Shown here: piece after piece, positions 36,898-49,800 of the stretch
Position numbering within the stretch: position 1 is the first letter of the stretch
How the letters are laid out: every line of letters starts with the position of its first letter
Source: Dipylidium caninum
Taxonomy: Eukaryota; Platyhelminthes; Cestoda; Cyclophyllidea; Dipylidiidae
DNA: 64,000 nt
Direction of reading: 5' to 3'
Assembly: GCA_017562135.1 (NCBI GenBank)
Contig: QEYB01001669.1
Location: 17,655 to 81,654 of the forward strand
Made by a program: the position numbers and the translations under genes
The notes under the pieces: generated by a model
What the model was told of the DNA's origin: nothing
Databases searched by the model: none
The model's input: only the letters and a program-made list of their open reading frames with translations

Positions 36898-37060
36898 AGA
36901 AAATCATTCCACTGACAGACGAGAGTCCTCACAAGTGAGCGTGGTAGAGGGAAGAAGAAGACACGATTGTCGGGCATCCCAATGCCCATGTGACGGTGAC
37001 GAGGGCGCGCCCATCTTGCGTCCCGCTCGCTACTGCCATGTCGTGAGTAGCCGTGGTGTG

Positions 37061-37090
37061 GAGGCGAGTGGAGGCGAGTGGAGGCGAGTG
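37061..37090. repeat. 10-bp minisatellite gaggcgagtg, 3 units
   Basis: Mirror of the eleven-unit array at 26,941-27,050, contracted (or not expanded) to three units. Confidence 0.9.
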
Positions 37091-37760
37091 GAGGCGCATT
37101 TCACCCAGCCCAACACCAGGGAAAGACACTTCCCCAAGCTGAGCGTCACTTGTGCAGCAGCCTGAGACACTTCGTCTTGCTCCAACACATCTCGTTGCAC
37201 GGCACCTCCTCCCCTCGCATCTGGACGCATCGCAGATGGGATCGGCTTCACTTGGCTTCTGGCAGAGTGCAGACCACCGAGACGGCCTCTCACCAGCTCC
37301 ACAGCCACCCAAATCATCCCGTGCTCGCCGACGTTTCTCGCCCTCCCGCCTCTCCGCCCGCCTCTCCCCTCCTCTCCTCTCCTCTCCCCTCCTCCTCCTC
37401 ATCCTCCTCCTCATCCTCCTCCTCATCCTCATCCTCATCGTAAATCCCGTCACTCCGCCCGCGGAGGAGCACGACTCGTGGTTGCGCAGTCGCAAATACT
37501 GTGCCTTGCCTCGCTGAATTGCCAGTGTGGAGAAGGTGGACTTTGTTGTGCATGCGTGCGCTCAGTCCTGCTTGGAGTTCGTCTGCGCCGCGCCATCAGC
37601 GAACAAACATTGCGTCTGTTCGCAGCCGACGTGGATGAGATGAAGGGAAGGCATCACAAGAAAGAACGCATTCTCGTCCTCCTCCTCCTCCTCCTCCTCC
37701 TCCTCCAACACCCTGCTATTCTCGACTGGGCAGCGCTGTTGCCCTTACTCCCCAACCTCC

Positions 37761-37815
37761 GCCTCGCCTCGCCTCGCCTCGCCTCGCCTCGCCTCGCCTC
37801 GCCTCGCCTCGCCTC
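37761..37815. repeat. gcctc pentamer array, 11 units
   Basis: Mirror of the seven-unit array at 26,221-26,255, here longer. The difference goes in the opposite direction to the 10-mer array, so one arm is not simply shortened. Confidence 0.85.
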
Positions 37816-40164
37816 GCCCCGAGTAGGACCTGGACAAAGTCAGTCTGCGAGGCCGTCACCTCACTCGCCCTGCCACCCCACGAGAAGACTGTCCACGACC
37901 TCATCTCTTTGACGGCCGCCGTTAGACCACCCAGTCGCTGACACCACCTCTCCGAAGTGACCACCTCCTCCGCTTTCAAGGGCTCAGAATGCATTGGTCC
38001 TCAAATGACCTACTCCACCCCACACACGCCCCACAACATCCTCTTCTTCACAGTCAAATCTGCCTTAGGGGTGGGGGGTGGGGGTGGGGGGGGTGGAGGC
38101 GCTCGGGTCTTTGGTTCCTCGGTTCCTCGGGTCCTCGGGTCCACAATATGCCACTGATGCGGATGATGGCGCTCCACAGGATGAGTGCGTGGACACACAC
38201 TCGTTCCTGCTTCTCACTTGCGCTGCACCGCTACGCACGGCACTGGAATGCAAATCCTCTCAGCAAACGCCTCCCACCCACCCCACGCTCCCCGCCCGGG
38301 GCTCTCGGTTGGTCCACCTCCTCCACATTCGTCCAGCTTCCGTGGGCGGTTAATGCGTGAAGAGATGCTGCCCCTCCTCTTCAACACAACTCCCAATTTC
38401 CGGTCGAGTGCCTTCCAACGAGAGTGTTGGGCAGCGGTGGTTCCTTTCGCCTCCCCCCATTGACTGGACGGTGTACTTCCTCACCGAACATGCTCTCAGT
38501 GATCAAAAAAATAGCGCAACAATGGGGCAGCAGCCGTCCAAAGAGGTAGGGCAGTCTTGCGTGTCACAATCCCAGCGGCGACCACCCCTCCATTGCCGAC
38601 TCTCCAGTGGGGATACGAGATGTGCGAGTGAGACGACAGGACGTGGACGGACCGCCTTTGCGTGGCGTAGGCTGATTGGCACATGCGGAGGAGCCTCGCA
38701 CTGATTCATCCGAGTCGCGTGTGTTAGAAGATGAAATGTCGCCCTGCCCCACTTCCCCTTTCCCTTCCCCTTCCCCTTCCCCTTCCCCTTCCCCTTTCCT
38801 CCTCCGCCCACTCCTCCTGTCAACTTCACCTACGTCCTCCTGCCGTTTAGACTCCGCCAAGACAGGCTTGGGGAGATTCGCAGGACTCGACCGTATTCCG
38901 CACCCCGCCAATGTCCTCACTTCCCCTTCGGCGGTGATGCCTCGCTGCATCGCCTGTTGTTGTTGTTGTTGTTGTTGTTGTTGTCTCCGCCACCGCCACT
39001 GCGTGAACTCTCCTCCACCGTCGATGCCTCCACCACTTTGCAGAGACGACGCAACCGCGCCAATGCATCGCGCTGCTAGTCCAAATGCCTTTTGTCTACT
39101 GAGGAGTGTGAACATTAGACTGTGAAGGCAGCAGTGTACGTGAGTAAATGCCCTGTTTGAGGAGAAGTTCTCTTTCTCAGCAAACTGCCGTGAGTGTGTT
39201 GGTGCTACATCCTTGGAAGAGTGCTTTTGCCACGCGGAGGAAGACGTTTCCCATTGAAGGCCAGTCGACGTCCTTCTCGCCTTCCACACCGCCCCAACAG
39301 TCCACCCCGTCGACAGTCAAGTTGCCGTGGCGCCTTCGTGTCTCTTCGCCCCTCACCGTCACCCACGAGATCGGCGGTTGCAGCTGTGCCTCGAACCGAG
39401 AATTCTCCTCCACCCTGTCGCCGTGTAAACTGACTTTACTTCCCCAAAAATTCGACTGAACGTGGGCGATGTTCCAGACGCGGCTCTGCGGGCCACAGTA
39501 TCATCTTCAAAGTGCTGCGGTTGACGGAGGTGGTCAGCTTAAAGCAACCCACTGGTAAAGCGGCGGAGGCGCCAGTTTACCATTGGGCGAACCCGCCCAC
39601 ACTGCCGCCGCTCTTGGGAAAACCTCTCAGGGACTTTTCAGTCACGCCCGGGCGAGGGGAAGGTGGGTCAGACAGCTTTCCGTGTGAAAACAAAGGGAAG
39701 AAGTTTCACGCAAATGCGTGACATGTGCCACCTAAAGTTGACGTCCCGCGGGCGTCGTGGTCGCCAGTTCGGGGATGGCCGAGCCCCGTCGGTGTGCAGT
39801 CGGGGAAGCGCTTCATCCTGGCGGCCACCTCTCCACTAGAACGCAGAATACTCTCTGCACCGTCTGCCTCCGCGGTTCCAAGCCTCACACTTTGGCCAAA
39901 ATGTACGCCCTTGTACGCATTCGCAACAAGGTGACAAGTGGAAGTTCAGCCTCACGCCAACCTGAGTGCTAGGTGATTTGTTAGTCGGTCCACATCAACC
40001 CCCACCCTCGTCCTCAAGCCAGTCTGTTCAAATCAGGCCCCTCGCAGTGTTTGCCCCCAGCTAAACCCACGCAGCATGGGAGACGAACTCGTCCACCCTT
40101 CCAACAAAGTCATCCACGTGACCTCGGGATGGGAGAAACCAAAACCTCCTGTCTTGGAGGCATC

Positions 40165-42280
40165 TCATGGTACACAGGGTGTATCTGTCAACAATGAAGT
40201 GGGTGCACAAAATGGGACTTTTCCGCATGAGCTGGTGTACATGCGTGAGGGGGTTGCAAGGTGGGGGGAGACAGCGAATGAAGCTCGTCTTCGGGGGAGG
40301 GTTGGAGGTGGAAGGAGGGTCTGGGCACGAGGAAGGGATGTGGGAAGCGCGGACACGCCTGGTGATTTAGTGGCTGTTTAAAACAATTGTGGACTAAGTA
40401 ATCCTACTAAACTTACGTTTGCAATTCTCGATGGAGGACGCCTCGCCTGAAATGCCACAGAAATTTTTATACAATGGAGACTAGCAACAGTGTGCAACCC
40501 CCCTCCACCCGCCCCAGCGATGCGCCACTGCTGCAGGGACTGTCCACTGGCCGTCAAAGCGGCCGTGAAGAGGCCTTAGACGAGAGCATGGGCGAGCGGC
40601 GCACGCACCTGTCTGAGTCCAGTCGAGAGTGATGGCCAACGCGCCTCTCTCGCCGTGCCACGCGTAGGTCGCGTAGTCCACGCCCGCCCTACGGGAGATG
40701 TTGGCCCTGAATACCATCCACTTCTCCTTGCTGTCCACTGTTAGGTCTTCTACAAAAACACACACCTCCCCGTTGCCTCTTCTCTTCCTCCACCTCCTCC
40801 ACCACCACACAATCACCCCCGACACATGCAAAGGAAGTTAAGTAGGCAAACTAACTGCATATTTCTCCGTCTCCGAACAGGATGGTCGTCCCTCTCCATT
40901 TGCACCGAAATACGGCACCAACAGCCAATTCATACTGTCAGAGCAAAAAAAACAGAACAAAATGATTCACTAGCGTCTACATTTCCACCAGACGCGTGGT
41001 AACTGTGCAACTGCCTCAGTCGTCGCCTGTTCGTTGTCTGTGAATCCTGGCCAGTTAGACGCTAATTAAATGAGTTGCCATTGAGAGAGTGCCAGGAAGA
41101 ACTGCGCCTATCAGGGGAACTCAGACGGCCAGGGTGGCGAACGAGTGTCGGCGCCGTCTGCTGCTGTCTCTCCAGCAGCTGCTGGCTCCCCCTTCTGTGC
41201 TGCTCTGCCGCACTGCCCAACCGAAGAAGTGAACTCAGCGGACATTTTTGCTCCTGCAGCAGTCGGTCGAATATGCCCATGCGGGGAAACGAGTTAGAAC
41301 AAAAGCGTCTCACCTCGCCGAGCATGTTTATTCCTTTCGTTCACAAACTCGATCGTGGTGGCGTCCTTCCCACCCAAAGCCCGGTACAATGGTGCTGAGC
41401 GTTCCACGATGAGGTCACCTGCAATGAAGGCCACTTTCGTCAGTCAACATCGTCTCTCCCAACTACGGAAGTGAACGAACCGAGGTGAGACTGCATTTCG
41501 CATGCATATGAGTCGTGTGCAGTGCTGTCACTAACCTACCGTCTTCTGGAGCAGGAAATTCGCAGTTTCGGGCAGTGAGCACTGTGTACTCGTAATCGCC
41601 CGCCAATACGCTCAAGAACTCGAAGTGTATCGAGTCCCTCAGGGTGATGTTGGCATAACCTTGCAAACAAAATTCACCACATTTACGTGATAAATGATTG
41701 TTTTTCTTTAACTAAATCTTATTGAAGGGATATAATGCAAGAGGAAAATGTTAGGTTACCTGGTTTGTTGTCACAAGGGAAGCCAATTTGTTTATTTTGA
41801 TAAATGCACACGCCATTAACTGTCATGATGCCCTGCACGAGGTCATTTTCATAAAGGAGGAAGACCTTTAACAATAAAGGCAATCGGCAAAATTGAAAAA
41901 ATAAAAGTGGGGATGAGCGGCTGAGAATGACCTCAAACATTAGAAAGACGCTGTACTACTTGAGGGGGGGGGGTAGTTGACTGGCTTACAGGTGGAAAGG
42001 AGGTTTTGAAACAGCATTGGTCCAAAGAGCCCTTGATTGGGGCTAATAACCCGAGAGCCCCATATAGTCAGATCACCTCCAACTAAAGGGCATCAAGAGT
42101 CAGAAATGAGTACGTTTTATCCCTCTCCGTCACCTGTCATTACCGAAATACTTTAAAGTAATTGTATAAATTATGTTGAGGAGGGGCTCCAAGCACACGA
42201 GTTGAGATTACGACAAAAACGTGTCTACACTTACTGGCAGACCAAATTCTAAGGAGAATAAAGAGAGCGAGCCGAAGCAT
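40165..42280 (-). pseudogene. Copy C: mirror of copy A with two one-base insertions
   Basis: Exon equivalents on the minus strand: 42,280-42,235; 42,082-41,990; 41,865-41,760; 41,659-41,540; 41,418-41,314; 40,934-40,856; 40,749-40,609; 40,446-40,417; 40,373-40,165. Exons 3, 4, 7, 8, 9 and the tail match copy A and splice sites are intact. Exon 2 has an extra T in the ctgttt stretch, so it is 93 instead of 92 nt. Exon 5 has an extra base in gtgaacgaaagg (copy A has gtaacgaaagg), so it is 105 instead of 104 nt. Both shift the frame, the first after the GPMLF motif. The protein would end early, losing both domains. Either the copy is a recent pseudogene kept similar by conversion, or these are assembly errors. 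The promoter is unchanged. Confidence 0.7.
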
Positions 42281-42316
42281 GTTGTCGCTTCTTCATCACG
42301 GCGTAAAAGATGTCTC

Positions 42317-42367
42317 ATTTATACTCTCAGCTCTACCCTACCAAGTCCCGCAGCGCAACGTGATTGG
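42317..42367 (-). promoter_or_regulatory. CCAAT/TATA promoter of copy C
   Basis: Mirror of the copy A promoter. On the minus strand CCAAT starts at 42,367, TATAAAT lies at 42,323-42,317 and the ATG at 42,280, with the same 43-nt TATA-to-ATG distance. No substitutions were seen, so the copy may still be transcribed. Confidence 0.6.
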
Positions 42368-43641
42368 TTTTCCACTACTTTTTACCAACCATGTGAGGTT
42401 ACAAACAACACAACTTAGGTTTAGTAGATAATCGCACTGGCTAGAAGGCGGACAAACGTTATCCATTATTTGGTAACAAAGTTGCGCGAGATTTGGGTGG
42501 TTAATTGTGGCAAATTTGAAACATTTTGAGTTGAAAGCACCAATCTTAATTGGAAGTGGAGCTGGCGTACTCCTTCTCCCTCTTCCAAGACGAAAACGTT
42601 TAAATGCATGTGATAACGTTAAAGTACGCAAATCAAAAAGGCTGGTGACCTTGGCGGCTGGATTCGATTTTAAAGCCTCTAATTTACCTAATGCAAACAA
42701 CTCATGAAGTGTACACTCTTTTGTTTCCGAATATAATTGGAATCAAAGTCGAGCACGAATATGTGTTTTCCGGAGATAAAACAAGACAATAAAACTGACA
42801 TTCTGGTCTAATACGGTGTAAACTGTTATAAGCACTGTCGAGTGGTGTATTTTTTGTATGCATATCGAAATACATTCACAGAAATGGCGCGAATTTTTAA
42901 CGGGATCTCATCCAGAAGCACTGAACACTGTACCTGAAACATGCTTTTCAGTTATTTTCCCGTATTATCAACCCTCAAAATAGACTTAATACCAGCCACA
43001 ACTTGCCTTAAGTTGTTGTTGATTATATTTAACGGCTATTACGCAACAGTTAGTTTAGCGGTCTGCGTGTACTCGTTTCGGCAATTCAAGGTGCATAAGC
43101 CTCCCGAGCCCTGTGCACGTCTCATCACTTATGAGACAAGTTTATACGAAATGTAACCCTTGAGATGCATTCAAAGCTTTCGATACTAGAATAACAAATA
43201 GAACGATTCGTATAACATGACAATATCGGAATGCCTTCCACACATCTCCGCATTTTACAGTAAATAGAAGGAGTAATAATTAAAGCATCTGTTAGCTCAC
43301 GAATACGAAAATTAAAAATCGCCTACTATCAAAGATAATATCTCATTTTAGCCAATAATTTCACTGGCTAGGCACAGACTGTCTATTCCTTTAAACATGT
43401 CCCGAGTTAAAATTAGTCGTCAATGAAATGTTTACTTTAAGATAGTTTATGAGAAAATCACATGAAAATGGGTCTGTGTACGAAAAATAGTTTATTTTAT
43501 TATAAACTATATATACCGTTGAAATCCAGTGCATTATTTACTGTTGCAGATTCCTCTCTTCCCGACAGACTCAAATTTTGCCATATGCATTGTTTAACAC
43601 CCCTTCGTACGGCTGGATATCGCTATGCATTGCATTCTGTT

Positions 43642-43850
43642 TTTAGACTGTGTTCCGATATACTTTGTCTAACGCTTATCCTGAAGCCGAAGTTCACGTT
43701 ATGATTTATGGCAACACTCTATTTGTTCCCAAGATTATTATCAACCGCCAATATGTTGGACAAATTGCCACCGCTGATGATAAACGAGAATCAGAGAGTA
43801 AAATATTTGTCAAAGTGAATTCCTTTCCCCGCCTTCCTCTTGTCAACTAA
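43642..43850 (+). other. Possible orphan exon, unknown product (right copy)
   Basis: Identical mirror of 20,222-20,430 in the inner right arm, with the same acceptor-like tttttag and TAA stop. See that entry for motif content. Its function is unknown. Confidence 0.2.
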
Positions 43851-46800
43851 GGGTTTCTAACATCGAGGTTATTCAAAAGTGGCTACTCCTACCTTTCGAT
43901 AAATAAAAGTATCTACGTTAACTTGTAAAACGACATTGTAACGTCATTCTGCACACGCGGTTGGCTTGAACCAATGAGTTCATAAAAGTCATCACTCGAG
44001 GCATTATGGAAGATTCGCAGTAGGCTGAGTACAACTTAGAACAAACGGCGCAGCAAATTATCAGTAGAGAAGAATTGGCAAAAGCCTATAAATAGCCAGC
44101 CTTATGTTCCTGTTTATCTGCGGTGTTCTTGGTCTAAACGTAAGTAACGATGAATTTAGGCCACAGTGAGTTGGGTGCACTGATACCTAGCTTTTCAGTG
44201 ACTAAAACCGTCTAGAAACAGTGGAAGTTACAACTCATAGCGTACTACGGTAATTTAAAAGTTCTTGAAGAAAAAATTAGCAAATGAGAGCGGCACTACT
44301 GTCAGAAGTGCCCAAACAGCTTTGAAGTTGTTTTGCAGCATTAGACGCGGAGACAGCTCCGATATAGTATTTGTGTTTTTCTATAGAGAAGATAGGTAGG
44401 CTACCAAGTGTGTTCATCATTAAATAACAACACATCGGTGACTATGTACTTTAAGGCAAAATTTCTGAGATGAACTCACAAGGGTTCGCATAGGAAAAAG
44501 GCTTCACCCATCACCTGGACTTATTCACTACTAACTCTTTCCATTTCTATGCTTTGTACTTCACTGTGCACCGAAAAATTTGTTTTACTAAACCACAAAC
44601 GTATTTGTGACCTCCTAACAACCAGTGGCTTGCATGTCCTAACACGGCACCGCGCGATGCTCGGCTCTTTTGTTAATATCTCCAATGTAATTGAAAGCAT
44701 GTGGAGTTTGCATTAAATGTGATGGTGCGGAGGGCACCAACATCTCTTAACTAGGAAAATAGATGCTTCATGCAGAATACCCAATTAATTGCCACATGTA
44801 GTTTGGGCGTAGCAAAGTGGAGCCAATTTTTACTACTCAAGAAACTACCAGTTGGCATAAAACCACCACATTAGACTGGGCATTACTTTGCTAATTCTAA
44901 CAGCGTTGCCTGGTAACTTGTCAAAGAAAAAAAATGGAATGCTACAGCGTGGCACATTTCGTTTTTGCTTGCAGTCTGGTGATGGCTTAAAAAGTCTTCT
45001 TACTCCACCAGGTTAATTTCGAAGACTCTCATAATTTCTTCCTGTGTAACAAATTTCATGCGGTGGCAGGGTGAGAACTAGAATGATTAGGCGGAAGAAC
45101 GGCCGGTGTCCGGTTGGACTTTGTTAGTCGGCAGTTGAGCCACCGCCGAGAGCATGCATCCTTGTCGTTGATGTGAAGGACTAATCTGCTTCACAAAGTG
45201 GTTACTTGGATCTTTCTTATAAGTCGTCTCGGCTATGTGACATAATCATTAACTCGGCACAGACGGGTTAATTGCTTGTCTCACATCCTCCACGACGCTC
45301 GTCTTCTCTCTTTTGTCTATTAGCAGCATTAGCAAAGCGCTAGGAAGGCAATGTGAATGCATGTAAAATTACAATCTCCTGGATTAACTAATTCATTCGG
45401 GCTTATCCTGGTACTATTAGGTTGGAGGCTATGAAACGATTGTTGAAGATAAAAAGAAAGAAAAAAGGACAGTCTTTCGCATTATATATACTACATTCAG
45501 TTGAAATAACTTACACTGGTATCCAAGAATTTCTGCCCACGCTTGGGCATTTGTTCATGCCTTTAAAAAAAGACGTAATATTTGCAGTTAAAAAGCGATT
45601 CCAAATCTTTATTAATATCACTTTGTTTTTTTTGGAATTTTTCTCTTCAAAATTTTTTATAATTGTGGAAAACGTAATTGTCGGTCGAAGAAATAGCTGG
45701 TGGACAATGCGGATTTTTTGCTTTGTAAGTTTCTCTCCATGCATGACATCAGTTTCACGGTTAAGGGTGGACTCCGCCGCTTTTTCGGTTGCTCCTGACC
45801 GCTGTGGGAAGGGGTAAGGGGCCACTCCTTGGACATTCCACCATGCAGCCATAACTTTTTACCACATTTCAACTTAGAGGTGTGTCCTGGGGCTCGACAG
45901 TTTTCTACTATCCTAGAAAAATCTCACTCCCTCTTGAGGTCTCTCAATTATCTGCAGTTGTGTCAGTTCATGCGCTTGGCACATACGAATCCAACTTCTT
46001 TTCCTTCATTTATTTTGCACATATCATTTAACGCAGCCGTAGCCTTATGGGTAGTTCCTAGCTAAGGTCCAAGTTAACGAATATTTCCGTGTGTGGATCG
46101 GATTTCCCGTTGTCCTTCATTCCTCCTCGTCATCAAACATAGGCCGGTGGTCTCCCCCCCCCCCCCCAACTCCTCGACGACAATCAAATCGTTTATACGA
46201 ATCTTTTAGGAGGACGACTATCGAGCTTTTTTTTCATCAGTGGTCCATCTCCGAGCGCCTTGTTAATACTTCCTGAAGCCTGTTTAGCTGCGCTACGATG
46301 CACTCTAAGCTCGGCTAAGAGAAGTAGATGCAAATCGCGTTTTTCTTTCCCTCTGGTTACCGCGAAAACAAAATGAAAATTGTACACAGGCAAAAAAACT
46401 ACGATTCAAGCAAGAATAATGCCCGTAAGTTTTTAACGCACAATAGAACGCATGTAAAAATGACTGTATCTCAACTACCACTGAAAACAGATTAAACTGG
46501 CGCCTCTTTCATAGTTTCCAGCCTAACAAACAAGGTGTTTATTATTAAGCTGTTCAGCAGCATTGTGTTTACGAATTACTTGCCTTCTCTTCTTTCATAG
46601 ACTAAGATTTGTTCCCCAGCAAATGATGTTAGTCTCGATATCTGGCTTTAATTGATTGTAACTCCTACTTCGAAGCTTCAGGCTAACTTCACGTGTCACC
46701 TGCATTCGCTTCTGATGGTACCAGTCAACTTATCCACAACAATCCTAAACGCTCTCCGAAGAAGACTAGCAGAAATTCTGGTCGCAGTTATTAAAGATGT

Positions 46801-49800
46801 TCGCGTGGATGCTGGCACGACAGCACGGCAGTACATCAGTTACCATTGTTTCCTCGTTTTCAGAAGAACTCTTCTGATTTTTACCGCCACCTTTCCTTTC
46901 GGAAGAAACTCCGTATGCACTGGGTGGGAAAAAAGGCAAATAACAGTGGTTGGGGAGTCTTCCGTTGCCAACTGACATTTCCCGCGTGTCTCCGACCTGC
47001 CCTTCTTGCAACGTGGAATGGGGAGGTCACCATGAGGGCCAACTTATGTCCGCTGCCAACAGAGTTGGATGGCGATCAACTCTCTGTGCTCTGATGGCAA
47101 AAGCATTGCCCAGTGGGCCAAAATGGATTTAAAGTGAATGTGAGACAAGCCAATGCCTTTTTCGCTTGAGGTCATTGATGGTCGTCACCTTTTGGGTCGA
47201 CGTGAGCACAGAGCTGGCACAAACTTGAGCTCCTCAGGCTGTCACTATTTCAGGGTTTATTTTCCACTTTTCCGACGGGGCCGTCAGAAGCCACGGCTTT
47301 GTTCAAGGTTGGACCATTTCCGAGGTGGCCATTTTCTATCTCTCTCTTTCCCGATCCCTTTCGGCCGTTTGGGTGACTGCTAACCATCTCAGTCCTCACC
47401 GCCGTCTAGCAGGGCGCTTTGAGGGTGAGAATGTATTTTTTCCTAATTGTGATCACCAACGGCCGAGAGGTCTGCCTCTTCGCAATTTTACGCGCTTCAA
47501 CGACCGGACCATTGTGCGTGTGAAGTTGATCAGCGATGGTAGGTCGCATGTTGGCACAAATTAGCCGCAAAAACGGCGGCTTCGCCTGGTAGTGGGAAAT
47601 GGCGCGGTTTCGAGGCATCTTCTCAACCCCCGCCGTCCTTGCCTCGGCTCCCCTCTCTCCTCCTCCTCCTCCTCTCCATTAGATGCGCCCACTTTACCAA
47701 GGGCAATGAAGTTTATCACCTGCAGATCCCCTTTGGAAGTCCACTTTACATTCCCCAGTGGAAATTGCTACTTCTTTGTAACGTCATTTACCGTAAGCGC
47801 GGGCGAGTGTTTACTATGGCGCCCCATTCACTCCTGCGAGCAGGCAGACGAGGGATGGGACTACGCTAACACCCTCACAAGGCTCGATTTTGGCAGTAAT
47901 AGCCTCTCGTTGGTGCCTTCATCCTACGACAGTGGCTACGTCTAAGACTGTCTCCTCACCTGTAATGAATAGGGTCACAAAGGGAAAATTTCTTCACTCT
48001 CTTGCAGTAGGCGCCACTGGGCCAATCTCCGAAACGCACCACATTCAACCGAGGGCCCCAGCTCCGAGCCAAGGTGAAGCAATCAGCTGAATCTGATGCC
48101 AGTCTCCTCTTCAATTGTGGCAGAAAAACGCGCTGAAGGGCTGAGCTCGTCGAGACGTTGGGTTTGGTAAAGTCCGCCTCGAAACAGTCGCCCGAGTTCC
48201 GCTACGTGGTAGAAGATCCAGTCGTCTCCTATTTCGTTGTGCGGAGTCCTGCGGCACAACGGAATACCCTTCATTGGTGGCTCTTGCGCTCCACGCAGCC
48301 ATTCAAGCTCTTCCGTCCACTTGTCAAGGGGCGCGGAAAGGGAAGTCAACGGCTTGCCAAATTGCACCAACGCCACGCAGGCTGGCAGCATGGGGACTGT
48401 GGGGCTCACAGGTCTCCATAAGTTTTTATGAGGTGGCGGCTCACATTTCCTCCGAACGCCGCACAAACCGTCGCGACGGTGCACATCGTATTCTGGCAAC
48501 ATCCATCTGTGTTCTGCGTCGAGCAGTGCCGCACCAGGTCTCCTTGCCAAAACGCAATGAGTGATGGAAGCTCGGCGAATGAGCATGCTATTTTTACGAG
48601 AAAAAAAAACAATGTTTTAGTACTTATAAAGATCGTGATTACCCGATTCTGACGTACCTCCAAAGAGTTTGGCGTTGCAGGTGAGCGCGAGGCGATGGTT
48701 GAGACGCTCCGCCTTGAACTCACGCATCGAACATGAATGCTCATGATTTTAAGTAGACTGGGTGAATTGGCCTGGTGTCCGTCAGCGACGCACTCAGCCC
48801 ATCAAGTGGCCGCGGCGTGGCCGACGCCTCGAAGACCGCAGTCTAGCGTGGCGTCTGGCGCAGTCGAGGGGTTGACAATCGCAAGGTCTGTGAAGCTGAC
48901 GCCGGCTGGAGGAGGTCTGCCGCGGCTCACTCACCTTACTGCAGACGATCCGAAAGTGGCCTCCTTTTCCCTTTGTGGTCCTCATCTTCCAAGATTACAG
49001 TTGCTGCCGTCGCCCAGTCGCTATTTGGAACATTTTCGTCGTGGTGTGGTGCTTGTACTGGTGCTTCATTAAATAGAAAGCCAGGGTCTCGTTAAGAGGA
49101 AAATTTGGGAACGATAACAAAAAACCACCTTCCTCCCTTTCCTTCTTCCTTCCATCCTTCCTTCCTTCCTTTTCCACTTGGCATCCTCCTTAAGGCTTTT
49201 CTTTCTGACAGATATTCACAAGTCTTGTTAAGCTGCAATTTTACCTCCAAAACCGTAAATGGAAATCCGGAGACGAAATACCAACTGCCTCCACATTATC
49301 CGCAACCCTCGGCGTGGTAGAGCGGAGGAAGAGGCCAGGGGAGGATGGTCTTTCCCGGTTGGGGCATCAATGGGTCGCTGAGTGGCGAGAAAGGGGCCTC
49401 CAAAGCCAGAGCAGTCTACAAGCCTTTAACCCGAACGAAGTCGTATTCACCTAATAATTTAAATTTTCACCTGCAGGCAGACTCAGGCATGTACTGGCAT
49501 CGTGGGTCAAAGAGCTCTTAGCTTTTGATGGTAAAGGGCTCTCGATTTGTACTGTTGCTGCCAGCGCCCTAAAATTCCGTCTCTCCACTGTCTCGATTGC
49601 TTGTGAAATTTCAATTGCCATATTTGCCCTTATTCCACTGAGATGGCAGTCTTTGTGGGAGACCCTGACCCCCGCTTGTCAAGCTAGATCAGGTGGTCTT
49701 GAAGACGGAAAATTACCTCTTTACTTTAACGGGCGAATCTAGAGAACGAGTGACATGTTCAGCTTTTACCTCATGTTCAGTTGGTGCAAGTGACAGAGCT

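Larger units (their letters stand above)
36898..44358 (-). repeat. Right arm of the giant inverted repeat, inner near-identical part
   Basis: This is the reverse complement of 19,714-27,212. The sum of mate coordinates stays near 64,040 across the gene region and shifts only at indels. Minisatellite and microsatellite lengths differ from the left arm: three against eleven 10-mers, and eleven against seven pentamers. It carries the frameshifted gene copy C, the mirror of the orphan exon (43,642-43,850), and a short extra stretch at about 43,424-43,450 absent on the left. Confidence 0.92.

Noticed and set aside
46157..46169. Poly-C run as a functional element
   Set aside because: Absent from the mirror position and probably a slippage product or a sequencing artefact.
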